DNA of 41,104 bases, from contig SUVO01000022.1 in the NCBI GenBank assembly GCA_015061955.1, positions 1-41,104 of the forward strand. The letters are read 5' to 3'. The translations under genes and the position numbers were made by a program. The stretch is from Verrucomicrobiaceae bacterium (GTDB lineage: Bacteria > Verrucomicrobiota > Verrucomicrobiia > Opitutales > Intestinicryptomonadaceae). How positions within the stretch are numbered: the first letter of the stretch is position 1; each line of letters begins with the position of its first letter. Positions 7,135 to 15,576 of this stretch are shown one piece after another. A model generated the notes under the pieces. The model searched no databases, was not told the origin of the DNA, and saw nothing but the letters and a program-made list of their open reading frames with translations.

Positions 7135-8613
7135 ATGTATATGCAAGAAAATCAATTCTCACCAGATATTAAATTAGGCTTTGTAAGTGCCTCAAGAAAC
7201 TGTTTTCCACGCGAATTGTCGGAAAAACGTATGGCTCGTATTGCCGAAAATCTGAAGGTTGCAAATGTGAATTTTGTAGTGCCACCACCAGAGGCTTCGG
7301 TTATTGAAAGTAAAGAAGATGCTGTTGCTGCGGCGAATTTCTTTAAGGCAAATGATTGTGATGCTGCTATTTTATATTTGGGTAATTTTTCTCCAGAAAT
7401 TGAAGATGCTATTTTTGTAAAGAATTTTGATAAACCTATACTGCTTATGGCTGCAGCCGAAGAAGACGCTGAAAGCGTCGCTTCGGCTCGTGGCGATGCT
7501 CTTTGTGGCTTGATGAGTGCAAGTTTGGCAATCTCAAAGCGTGGAATGTTGGAGCGTGTTATGATACCTGCAAATCCACTTGTCGATGCAAAGCAAGCTG
7601 TTGTTGAAATCGAAAAATTTGTAAAAGTTTGCAAGGTTGTAAAGGGGATAAAGAATGCAACAATTGGTTTGTTTGGTCCTCGCCCTCGCGATTTTGAATC
7701 GTGCAATTATAATATTGCATCGTTGGCATCGATTGGTGTTGAAGTTGAAGAGTTCGGTTTGTTTGATCTCGAAGAAACTATTGCAAATTTGCGTGCAAAC
7801 AAGACCGATTTTTCGGCTACAAAGGCTGATATGCAAAAAATTGAAGGTGTTGAAGACGAAACTTTGGCTGAAAGACTTTCGCTTTACGAAAACGCCTTGT
7901 TGCAATGGAAGAAAGATAAAAAGCTTTCTGCTGCCTCAACACAATGTTGGACTCGTCAAGAAAGTTTCTCGAAGCACGTTCCTTGTTTTGTAAATGCTCG
8001 TTTAACTGAAAGTGGTTTCCCTGTTGCATGCGAAAACGATGCGTATTCGCTTTGTGCTGAACTTATGTGCCAATACGCATCTAATGCACCTGTAACAATG
8101 CTCGATATCAATCACACAATTCCTGCCGATATGCTCAAGGGCGTTGAAGGTGTAAAGGTCGAAGATGTTATGGGGTTGTTCCACTGTGGTAATGTACCTG
8201 CAAAGTATTTGAAAAGTCCAAAAGTTTGTTATCAGTTGATTATGTCTCGTTTGATGGAACCAAATCAAAAACCCGACATTACTCGTGGTACACTTGAAGG
8301 CGAAATTAAGCCAAATAAGATTACTATTTTGCAAATTCATGGTTCTGGTGATGGCTTACGTGCCTATATTTGTGAAGGTGAATTCTTAGATGTTGATGCT
8401 TGTACATTTGGTTCGGTTGGTGTAGCTCATGTTCCAGGCTTTATGCGTTTCTATCGCAATTGTTTGTTAGGACGTTTTCATCATCATGCTGCTGTTGCAT
8501 TTACACATTGCGCATCTGAATTGTACGAAGCTTTGAAGCTTTTGGGCGTAAAAGAAATTTATACGCCATCTGATGCTCTTTATCCAAATGAAAATCCATT
8601 TGAAAAAAGATAA
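7135..8613 (+). CDS. sugar isomerase of the L-fucose/L-arabinose isomerase superfamily
   Basis: A 492-residue cytoplasmic ketol isomerase by fold. The C-terminal half has the metal-site spacing of fucose isomerase: Glu300 in ACENDAY and Asp324 in LDINHT lie exactly 24 residues apart, as do the two acidic ligands in E. coli FucI. A histidine cluster RFHHHAAVAF (449-451) supplies the third ligand. GLFHCGN and HGSGDGLRAYICEGE are typical of the COG2407-type branch. AAAGG precedes the start at 7135; an in-frame ATG at 7141 is an alternative. It is first in a tight operon (gaps of 6, 2 and 1 nt) with an exported oxidoreductase, a HEAT lipoprotein and an FGGY kinase, so it probably converts an aldose to the ketose that the kinase phosphorylates. 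The sugar is unknown. Confidence 0.85.
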   Translation: MYMQENQFSPDIKLGFVSASRNCFPRELSEKRMARIAENLKVANVNFVVPPPEASVIESKEDAVAAANFFKANDCDAAILYLGNFSPEIEDAIFVKNFDKPILLMAAAEEDAESVASARGDALCGLMSASLAISKRGMLERVMIPANPLVDAKQAVVEIEKFVKVCKVVKGIKNATIGLFGPRPRDFESCNYNIASLASIGVEVEEFGLFDLEETIANLRANKTDFSATKADMQKIEGVEDETLAERLSLYENALLQWKKDKKLSAASTQCWTRQESFSKHVPCFVNARLTESGFPVACENDAYSLCAELMCQYASNAPVTMLDINHTIPADMLKGVEGVKVEDVMGLFHCGNVPAKYLKSPKVCYQLIMSRLMEPNQKPDITRGTLEGEIKPNKITILQIHGSGDGLRAYICEGEFLDVDACTFGSVGVAHVPGFMRFYRNCLLGRFHHHAAVAFTHCASELYEALKLLGVKEIYTPSDALYPNENPFEKR

Positions 8614-8619
8614 AATAAT

Positions 8620-9900
8620 ATGAATAGACGAAACTTTATAAAAAGTGCAGCCTTAGGTGCATTAGCTTTCCAAGTGTTGCCATCTCGCGTGCTTGGACGT
8701 GGTGGTATATCGCCAAGCAACAAGATAAATATGGCTATAATTGGCAATGGGTTAATCTCAAGAGGACACCGTCGATTTTTTTCGGCTGCTCCCGAAACTC
8801 AGGTAGTAGCGCTGTGCGATGTTCACCGCGATAGATTGATGTTTGCTAAAAATGAAGCCGAAAAAATTACAAAGGCACGCACCGATACGGGTTTCAAATC
8901 CATCGAAACATATGCAAGATATCAAGACGTTCTTGCTCGTGATGATATTGATGCTGTTTGCATTTGCACTCCAGACCATTGGCACGTTGCTATTGCAATG
9001 AAGGCAATTGAAATGGGTAAGGCTGTTTACGTTGAAAAACCAATGAGCTTGACTGTTGAAGAAGGCAGATTGCTTTCTGATTTGGTAAAAGCAAAGGGTG
9101 GTATTTTGCAAGTTGGCACACAACAACGCAGTGAATGGGCTTTCCGTAGAGCTGCAGAGCTTGTTTTGAATGGCTATATTGGTAATGTAAAACAGATTGA
9201 TACTCAAATTGGCTTGTTCCCACCAGCTCCAGAAAATCTGCCCGAAGAACCAATCCCAGAAGGTTTCGATTACGATATGTGGCTTGGTCCTACAAAATGG
9301 TATCCGTACAACTCGTTTAGAGTTTTGGGTAATTACAGTAAGGGTTGGCGTTGCTTCTACGATTATGGTCAACGTAAAGATGGCGACTGGGGCGCTCACC
9401 ACTTCGATATTATTCAATGGGCTTTGGGTATGGATAATTCTGGTCCAACAGATTTTTACCCTGCAAATTCAGATGGCTCGCCATATCGTCATTATCGCTA
9501 TGCAAATGGAGTTTCGGTTTTTGTAAATGCGCCAGTTCCTAATAAGCATATGATTAGATTTATTGGTGATGAAGGCGAAATCTTTGTAAGTAGAGGGGCT
9601 CGTCTTGATTGTAGTAATCCACTTATTAAAGAAGTAGCACGCAAGTCTTCAGATATTCGCTTGCCAGTTTCGGACAATCATAGAATGGATTTTATTGATG
9701 CTATTCGTTCTGGTAAAACAAATGTAAGTCCAGTAGAGGTTGGTCATAGAAGTGCAACTGTTTGCCACTTGATGTCGATAGCAAATCGCTTGAATGCTCA
9801 TGTAAAGTGGGATCCAGTAGCAGAAAAAGTTTTGAACAATGAACAGGCTGTTTCGATGCTTTCGCGTCCACGTCGTGCGCCATATTTCTTGGGAGTTTAA
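8620..9900 (+). CDS. exported Gfo/Idh/MocA-family oxidoreductase (Tat signal)
   Basis: A 426-residue protein beginning NRRNFIKSAALG, a twin-arginine signal, so a folded nucleotide-bound enzyme is exported to the periplasm. The Rossmann motif IIGNGLISRGH (about 40-50) lacks the second glycine of the usual GxGxxG. CTPDHWH precedes the conserved VEKP (Lys140). The C-terminal catalytic sheet has GDWGAHHFDIIQWALG. Members oxidise or reduce sugar hydroxyls using a tightly held NAD(H); exported ones from PVC and Bacteroidota bacteria make 3-keto-glycosides. It lies 6 nt after the isomerase gene and 2 nt before the HEAT lipoprotein. Confidence 0.92.
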   Translation: MNRRNFIKSAALGALAFQVLPSRVLGRGGISPSNKINMAIIGNGLISRGHRRFFSAAPETQVVALCDVHRDRLMFAKNEAEKITKARTDTGFKSIETYARYQDVLARDDIDAVCICTPDHWHVAIAMKAIEMGKAVYVEKPMSLTVEEGRLLSDLVKAKGGILQVGTQQRSEWAFRRAAELVLNGYIGNVKQIDTQIGLFPPAPENLPEEPIPEGFDYDMWLGPTKWYPYNSFRVLGNYSKGWRCFYDYGQRKDGDWGAHHFDIIQWALGMDNSGPTDFYPANSDGSPYRHYRYANGVSVFVNAPVPNKHMIRFIGDEGEIFVSRGARLDCSNPLIKEVARKSSDIRLPVSDNHRMDFIDAIRSGKTNVSPVEVGHRSATVCHLMSIANRLNAHVKWDPVAEKVLNNEQAVSMLSRPRRAPYFLGV

Positions 9901-9902
9901 TT

Positions 9903-10913
9903 ATGAAAAAGTTTTTATTATTAACATCGATGTTAGCTTCGTTTGCTATGGTTGGTTGCGTATGCACAAACAATGCAGGGCAGATAACTAATACAAACGA
10001 TATTTATTTAGCAGACAATGCTCGTTTAGAACTTGAGCAAAATCGCGATATATGTTCGTTGATGGTTGCGTTGAAAACCGAAACGCGTCCAAGAATTCGT
10101 GAAGGTATAATATACTCGTTGGGTAGATTGAAAGCGCCAGAAGCTCGAGAAATGATTGAGAAAATGGCTTTCGAGCAAATGGATAAATCGCCTGCATCGG
10201 TGCTTGCATTGGCTTGCTATGATGATTCGTTCGATGTCATCAATAAGCTTGCTGCAAAAGGCTCACAAGTTGCAAAGAGTGCATTACAAACAAAAATTCA
10301 AAAAGTGGTTTGCTGTTCAAAGGCTAAACTTTGCAGAAATGAAATTGGATTTTTACGCAATATGGGAAATTGCGAGGGCAATAAGGTTTTCTTGTTGAAA
10401 ACAAATCCAAAAAGCGAAGCTGAAGCATCGGCTGTTTGTTATGCGTTGGCAAGAATTGGTGGAAAAGATTGTGCCGATAAAATTGTATCGTTGATGAAGC
10501 AATATCCTACAATTTCCGAGCAACCATTAGCAGTTTGTGGAAATTCTACCGATGCTATTTTGGCTGAAGTAAAATCTAAAAATGTATGGGCAGTTAAAGC
10601 TGTAAAAATAGGTAAAGTTTCTGAAGCAGAAAGTATTTTGCTTGAGCAATTAACTTCGGCAGACGAAACTTACAAAAGTGAATTATTGGCAACATTAGAA
10701 GTTGTTGGTGCTGAAAACACTGCAAAGATGATTGTTGATAATTTCAAGAATTTTTCTAAGAAAGAATTGCCTACTTACGTAAAAATTCTTAACTTTTCGC
10801 TTATGCGTTGCAACGACACTCAGAAACAAGTTTTACTTGGTAAATTGAAAAATTATACCTCTGAAAAATCAGTATACGGTAAAGCTGCAGAAAGAATAAT
10901 ATCGGGAAAATAA
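9903..10913 (+). CDS. HEAT-repeat lipoprotein
   Basis: A 336-residue protein with a lipoprotein signal (FAMVGC, Cys19). The body is almost entirely alpha-helical, with repeated pairs such as IREGIIYSLGRLKAPEAREMIEKMA and ASAVCYALARIGGKDCADKIVSLM, which fit HEAT/PBS-type solenoid repeats. There are no catalytic motifs, so it is probably a scaffold. Its place between an exported oxidoreductase and a kinase suggests that it binds periplasmic enzymes of the same pathway. Confidence 0.7.
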   Translation: MKKFLLLTSMLASFAMVGCVCTNNAGQITNTNDIYLADNARLELEQNRDICSLMVALKTETRPRIREGIIYSLGRLKAPEAREMIEKMAFEQMDKSPASVLALACYDDSFDVINKLAAKGSQVAKSALQTKIQKVVCCSKAKLCRNEIGFLRNMGNCEGNKVFLLKTNPKSEAEASAVCYALARIGGKDCADKIVSLMKQYPTISEQPLAVCGNSTDAILAEVKSKNVWAVKAVKIGKVSEAESILLEQLTSADETYKSELLATLEVVGAENTAKMIVDNFKNFSKKELPTYVKILNFSLMRCNDTQKQVLLGKLKNYTSEKSVYGKAAERIISGK

Positions 10914-10914
10914 T

Positions 10915-12462
10915 ATGGAAAAGAATTTGTATTTGGGTATAGATGCCAGCACGCAGTCGCTGACTGGTATGGTAATAGACATCAATAGTGGTGAAGTTTT
11001 TTCGGCATCAATAAATTTTGATGAGCGATTGCCCGAATACAAAACTACCTCGGGTGTGGTAAATGGCGATGCTGGCGAAGTATGGTCGTATCCACAGATG
11101 TGGGTTGATGCACTCGATATGCTTTTCGATGATCTTTCAAAGTTGGTAGATTTGTCTAAAATAAAGGGTATTGGTGGTGCTGGTCAACAACATGCAAGTG
11201 TGTGGTTAAATTCTACCGATGTATTTGCCAAGATGTCTGTTGCAGATAAAGGCGAACTTTCTAAAGTGCTAAAGCCATATTTGAGCCGTATTGAAGCTCC
11301 TGTATGGCTCGATACTTCAACTTCGGTAGAGTGTTCTGAGGTTGAAAGTATTGTTGGTACAGATTTAGTTGTTTCTAAAACAGGGTCGTTGCAAACAGAA
11401 CGTTTTACAGGGGCTCAAATTAAAAAAGTATTCAAAAATAAGCCCGATGTTTATAATGCTACAAAACGCATACATTTGAATTCATCGTTTATGTGTTCGG
11501 TTTTGTGCAATGCCGATTGCCCAATTGATTGGTGCGATGGTTCAGGTATGAATTTGTTGAATTTATCGACATTCCAATGGGATGACGATATGTTGTCGGC
11601 AACTGCTCCAGAGTTAGTTGAAAAACTCGCATTGCAGAAACCTATGTCGGTTGTTGGTAAGATAGGCGCGTATTTTTGCAAGCATTATGGTTTTTCGCCA
11701 GATGTTAAGGTAGTTGTATTTACAGGAGACAATCCATCAAGCTTGATTGGTATAGGTGCTTCTGGTGGTGGAAATGCTGTTATTAGCTTGGGTACAAGCG
11801 ATACGTTTTTCTGTGCAAACAAAAATTATTCGCCTGTGGCAGGGGCTCATGTTTTTGGCAATCCACGTGGGGCTTATATGAATTTAGCGTGCTTTCGTAA
11901 TGGGTCGCTTGCATGTGAAGCTCTAAAAGAAGAACTTGGTATTGATTGGAAGTTTTTTGATAATTCGTTTGAAGGATATGTGCCAATCGACGATTCTCAC
12001 TTCATAATGCCTTATTATTGTGATGAAATTACACCTAAAATTTCTTCAAATGCTCCAACTTATATAGGCGATAAATCTCAATTAACACCAATAGATATTG
12101 TGCGTTTATTTATCGAAGGGCAGATGTTCAATATGCGTTTGCAAGCCGAAGCATTTAAGGCAGATATCGATAAAATATTGCTTACTGGTGGTGCGTCAAA
12201 AAGTAAAGCTATGGCGCAATGTGCTGCCGATGTATTTAATAGCACTGTTTATATAGCAAAATCGTCGGCAAATTCGTCTGCATTAGGTGGTGCTATGAGT
12301 GCGGCTTGTGTTGTAGATGGTTTTTCTATTGATTATTTAGAAGAAATGTTTGCATCGCGCGAAGTTGTGGCTGTTGCAAATCCTCAGTCAGTTGAATTTT
12401 ATAATAAGAAAATTTCTGCATTTAACGTGTATCGCAATAAGTTGATAGAAAAAAATAAGTAA
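10915..12462 (+). CDS. FGGY-family carbohydrate kinase (xylulokinase-like)
   Basis: A 515-residue cytoplasmic sugar kinase. The N-terminal ATPase motif LYLGIDASTQS is followed by GGAGQQHASVWL (substrate side). The second domain begins FTGDNPSSLIGIGASGGGNAVISLGTSDT, where the FTGDN aspartate is the likely catalytic base. The adenosine motif LLTGGASKSKAMAQCAADVF follows, then SSALGGAMSAA. The length and layout match xylulokinases, but ribulo- and fuculokinases share these motifs. It starts 1 nt after the HEAT gene and presumably phosphorylates the ketose made by the isomerase at the head of the operon. Confidence 0.88.
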   Translation: MEKNLYLGIDASTQSLTGMVIDINSGEVFSASINFDERLPEYKTTSGVVNGDAGEVWSYPQMWVDALDMLFDDLSKLVDLSKIKGIGGAGQQHASVWLNSTDVFAKMSVADKGELSKVLKPYLSRIEAPVWLDTSTSVECSEVESIVGTDLVVSKTGSLQTERFTGAQIKKVFKNKPDVYNATKRIHLNSSFMCSVLCNADCPIDWCDGSGMNLLNLSTFQWDDDMLSATAPELVEKLALQKPMSVVGKIGAYFCKHYGFSPDVKVVVFTGDNPSSLIGIGASGGGNAVISLGTSDTFFCANKNYSPVAGAHVFGNPRGAYMNLACFRNGSLACEALKEELGIDWKFFDNSFEGYVPIDDSHFIMPYYCDEITPKISSNAPTYIGDKSQLTPIDIVRLFIEGQMFNMRLQAEAFKADIDKILLTGGASKSKAMAQCAADVFNSTVYIAKSSANSSALGGAMSAACVVDGFSIDYLEEMFASREVVAVANPQSVEFYNKKISAFNVYRNKLIEKNK

Positions 12463-12534
12463 GATTTATTGTGTAAAAAAATATTGTTATTATGTAGTAT
12501 AACATTTATAAATGGCTACATAAAAAACAATAAA

Positions 12535-13545
12535 ATGCAAAGTCAGAAATCTGTATCTATAAAAAAGATTGCCGAGCTCGCTGGATGTTGTCCGGCGACG
12601 GTTTCTAATGTGTTAAACAATGCAAGGTACTCGAGTAAAGAAATTCGCAAAAAAGTATTAGATATTTGTAAGCAATTAAATTATAAGCCAAATTTATCTG
12701 CTCGAAATTTGCGTACTGGCAGAACTTACACAATAGGGTTGATGTTCAATAAAGTATCGGCAAACATTTTTGAAAACTCGTTCTATTTAGAGTTGTTAGA
12801 TGCTTTGCAACACAGGTTATCGGAGCTGAATTACGATTTACTTTTAACTGAATTTCGTACTAACGATGCTCAAAATGAATTGCCTCGAGTGTTGTGTCGG
12901 CGTAAAGTTGATGGTTTAATTCTTCTTGGTGGAATGCCTTTGAAACTTATTGAAGTTTTAAAAAAATCTGACGAGAACTTATTGTTGTTAGATTCTGTAA
13001 ACGAAAATATAGATTCTATAACATCTGACGGTTTTTCTGCGAGTGTGCAAATTGTAGAGCATCTGCATTCTTTGGGACATAAAACAATAGCATATTTTGC
13101 ATATGATTATGAAGATGCAAATACACAGTTGCGAATTTCTGGTTTTATAAAATCTACTGAAAAATTGGGTATAAAAACAAGCGTACACAAATTTGAAAAT
13201 GCAATTGTTGCCAGTGAAAACTTACAGAAAATTTTAAATGGAACAAATCCACCTACTGCAATTATGTGTGTGAACGATAATATGGCGTTTGCATTGATTT
13301 CAGAGGCTAAAAAACTGCGTATAGATGTTCCTAAAGATTTATCTATTGTTGGGTTTGATGGTATATCTCTTACTAAAACTTCATCGCCTACAATATCTAC
13401 GGCAGTTGTAGATATTAGGAAAATAGCCATTATGGGCGCCGATTCTATAATTGAACGTATAAATACGCCAAATGCTCCAATAAAAAAGATAATGTTGCCA
13501 GTTGAATTTAGTTGTGGGCAATCGTCGGGCAAAGTTGCGAAATAA
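12535..13545 (+). CDS. LacI-family transcriptional regulator
   Basis: A 336-residue protein started at ATG 12535, which places the helix-turn-helix (SIKKIAELAGCCPATVSNVLNN) near the N-terminus as in the rest of the family. The open frame extends back to a TTG at 12469 but would add 22 hydrophobic and basic residues with no family match. The hinge YKPNLSARNLRTGRTYTIG is followed by a type-1 periplasmic-binding sensor domain with GFDGISLTKTSSPTISTAVVD near its end, as in GalR/CcpA-like proteins. It lies between the isomerase-kinase operon and the polyol operon. The palindrome at 13591-13612, just downstream, is its most likely operator. Confidence 0.92.
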   Translation: MQSQKSVSIKKIAELAGCCPATVSNVLNNARYSSKEIRKKVLDICKQLNYKPNLSARNLRTGRTYTIGLMFNKVSANIFENSFYLELLDALQHRLSELNYDLLLTEFRTNDAQNELPRVLCRRKVDGLILLGGMPLKLIEVLKKSDENLLLLDSVNENIDSITSDGFSASVQIVEHLHSLGHKTIAYFAYDYEDANTQLRISGFIKSTEKLGIKTSVHKFENAIVASENLQKILNGTNPPTAIMCVNDNMAFALISEAKKLRIDVPKDLSIVGFDGISLTKTSSPTISTAVVDIRKIAIMGADSIIERINTPNAPIKKIMLPVEFSCGQSSGKVAK

Positions 13546-13567
13546 TATGGCAAAATTGTAAAATCTC

Positions 13568-13621
13568 TTGACATTCAATATCTTTTAAATAATGTTAAAA
13601 CGTTTTAACATTTTTTATAAT
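13568..13621 (+). promoter_or_regulatory. promoter region of the polyol operon
   Basis: A perfect -35 TTGACA (13568-13573) lies 16 nt before TAATGT (13590-13595). A perfect TATAAT is also present at 13616-13621, 23 nt before the start codon. Either arrangement is overlapped by the palindromic operator. Confidence 0.55.
13591..13612. promoter_or_regulatory. 22-bp perfect palindrome, LacI-type operator
   Basis: The left half AATGTTAAAAC is followed by its exact reverse complement, giving a CG-centred perfect palindrome. This is the architecture expected for a LacI/GalR homodimer. It lies 45 bp after the lacI-type gene and covers the promoter of the dehydrogenase-fructokinase-symporter operon. 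Confidence 0.8.
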
Positions 13622-13644
13622 AACACTTTTTACTTATAATTTTT

Positions 13645-14673
13645 ATGAGACAAGTAGTACTTACAGCACCAAAAACTTTGGAATTTCGCGAAGTTGAAAA
13701 TCTAAAAGCTGAATCATTAAAAGAAAATCAAATACTAATAAACGTAAAGCATATTGGCATTTGTGGTTCTGAAATACATTCGTATCATGGGTTGCATCCT
13801 GCAACATTTTATCCTGTGGTGCAAGGTCATGAGTACTCGGGCGTTGTAGTTGCTGTTGGTAACGCAGTTGAAAGGGTCAAAGTTGGCGATAATGTTACTG
13901 CACGCCCACAGTTAGTTTGTGGTGAATGTAATCCATGTAAACGTGGTCAATATAATGTATGCCAAAATCTTCGTGTTCAGGCATTCCAAGCCGATGGTGC
14001 AGGCCAAGATTTGTTCATTGTTGATGAAGATAGAATTGTAAAACTTCCAGCAGATATGTCGCTTGAGTACGGGGCAATGGTAGAGCCAACTGCAGTGGCT
14101 GCACATGCAACAGCTCGAGTAAGTTCGCTTGAGGGTAAAAATGTTGTTGTTTCGGGAGCAGGTACTATTGGTAATTTGATGGCTCAGTTTGCTATTGCTC
14201 GTGGTGCAAAACGTGTGGTTATTACCGATATTAGCGATTTTCGTCTGCAAAAGGCACAAGAATGTGGCATAAAAGAAATTGTAAATGTTGCAAAAAAGCC
14301 TTTTGGTGAGGCAATGAACGAGCTTTTTGGCAACGAAGGTTTTAGCGTTGCATTCGAGTGTGCTGGCAACGAAATTTCTATACGTTCAATTATGGAATTT
14401 ATAGAAAAAGGTGGCGATGTTGTAATAGTTGGTGTTCATCCAAAAGATCCAGCAATTAGTATGTTTTATTTAGGCGAACACGAACTCAATTTGATTGGTT
14501 CAATGATGTATCGCCACGAAGATTACATTAAAGCTGTTGAGGAAATTCAATCGGGTAAAATAAATTTGCAACCATTAATTTCAAATAGATTTGCATTTGA
14601 AAAATACAACGAAGCTTACAAGTTTATTGATGAAAATCGCGAAACTTGTATGAAAGTAATGATAGATTTGTAA
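13645..14673 (+). CDS. zinc-dependent polyol/sorbitol-type dehydrogenase (MDR family)
   Basis: A 342-residue NAD-dependent medium-chain alcohol dehydrogenase. Catalytic zinc ligands are Cys40 (GICGSE), His62 and Glu63 (GHEYSG). The structural-zinc lobe has Cys92, Cys95, Cys98 and Cys106. The coenzyme-binding loop GAGTIGNLMAQFAIARGAK is at about 173-191, followed by an acidic VITDIS, which suggests NAD rather than NADP. Followed 1 nt later by a fructokinase gene and then a sugar symporter, so oxidation of a hexitol such as sorbitol to fructose is the natural inference. L-iditol, galactitol or threonine dehydrogenase activity cannot be excluded. Confidence 0.9.
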   Translation: MRQVVLTAPKTLEFREVENLKAESLKENQILINVKHIGICGSEIHSYHGLHPATFYPVVQGHEYSGVVVAVGNAVERVKVGDNVTARPQLVCGECNPCKRGQYNVCQNLRVQAFQADGAGQDLFIVDEDRIVKLPADMSLEYGAMVEPTAVAAHATARVSSLEGKNVVVSGAGTIGNLMAQFAIARGAKRVVITDISDFRLQKAQECGIKEIVNVAKKPFGEAMNELFGNEGFSVAFECAGNEISIRSIMEFIEKGGDVVIVGVHPKDPAISMFYLGEHELNLIGSMMYRHEDYIKAVEEIQSGKINLQPLISNRFAFEKYNEAYKFIDENRETCMKVMIDL

Positions 14674-14674
14674 T

Positions 14675-15565
14675 ATGCAAAAACCAACAATTATAGGGGT
14701 AGGCGAGCTCTTGTGGGATAATTTACCAACTGGAAAAAAGTTGGGTGGGGCTCCGGTTAACTTTACTTATTATGCGTGTGCGTTAGGTGCAAATGGTTAT
14801 GCTGTTAGTGCTATAGGTAAAGATAAATCAGGTGAAGAATTGTTGCAAAATTTTGAGGCTCTTGGCTTAACTTCAACTTATATTCAACGCAATGATTTAC
14901 CAACAAGTGAAGTTGGGGTAAGTTTAGATTCAAACGGTGTTGCTCAGTACGAAATTTATCAGAATGTAGCTTGGGATAATATTATTGCTACTTCTGAGGT
15001 TTGTAGTTTGGCAAAGAGTACTTCGGCAATTTGCTGGGGATCGTTGGCTCAGCGTAGCGTGGCTTCGGAAAATGCAATACTCCAGATTGTAGATTGTGTT
15101 CCTAAAAATGCCTTGAAAGTTTTCGACATCAATTTGCGACAAAATTTCTATTCAAAAAAAGTTATAGAAAATTCGCTCAGTAGAGCAAACGTTCTAAAAC
15201 TTAATGAAGACGAAATTGTTATATTGTCGAATATGTTTGAGCTTACTGGAAGTGAAATTGATAAAGCTAAGCAGTTAATTGAAAAATTTAACTTGCAGAT
15301 TGCCATTATTACAATGGGAGGTGATGGCAGTGTTATTGTTTCAGATAAGTCAGAAGTATCGAAATTGAAAGCTTCGGTATCTAATGTTGTAGATACTGTT
15401 GGTGCTGGTGATTCGTTTACTTCAACTTTTGTAACATCTATTTTGAACGGATATTCGTTAACTGATTCTCATAATCGTGCCAACTTGATGGCATCGTTTG
15501 TGTGTTCACACGAAGGTGCTATTGTTCCACATGCAGAAATAGAAAAATTTATTGAAAACCTATAA
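14675..15565 (+). CDS. PfkB-family fructokinase
   Basis: A 296-residue sugar kinase. The opening GVGELLWDNLPTGKKLGGAPVNFTYYACALGA is the fructokinase-branch signature. The C-terminal PfkB motif DTVGAGDSFTSTF contains the catalytic base Asp246. It starts 1 nt after the dehydrogenase gene, so it probably converts the fructose released by that enzyme to fructose-6-phosphate. 2-keto-3-deoxygluconate kinase belongs to the same superfamily, but the N-terminal signature favours fructose. Confidence 0.9.
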   Translation: MQKPTIIGVGELLWDNLPTGKKLGGAPVNFTYYACALGANGYAVSAIGKDKSGEELLQNFEALGLTSTYIQRNDLPTSEVGVSLDSNGVAQYEIYQNVAWDNIIATSEVCSLAKSTSAICWGSLAQRSVASENAILQIVDCVPKNALKVFDINLRQNFYSKKVIENSLSRANVLKLNEDEIVILSNMFELTGSEIDKAKQLIEKFNLQIAIITMGGDGSVIVSDKSEVSKLKASVSNVVDTVGAGDSFTSTFVTSILNGYSLTDSHNRANLMASFVCSHEGAIVPHAEIEKFIENL

Positions 15566-15576
15566 AAATAATAAAA

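Noticed and set aside
7152..7706. 184-residue minus-strand open frame inside the isomerase gene
   Set aside because: Antisense of a conserved enzyme with intact metal-site residues; Ser/Ala-rich translation typical of shadows.
8758..9417. 219-residue minus-strand open frame opposite the Tat oxidoreductase
   Set aside because: Antisense of conserved Gfo/Idh/MocA motifs; no start context.
12469..12534. TTG-initiated extension of the second LacI-type protein
   Set aside because: Adds 22 hydrophobic/basic residues before a helix-turn-helix that normally begins at the N-terminus.
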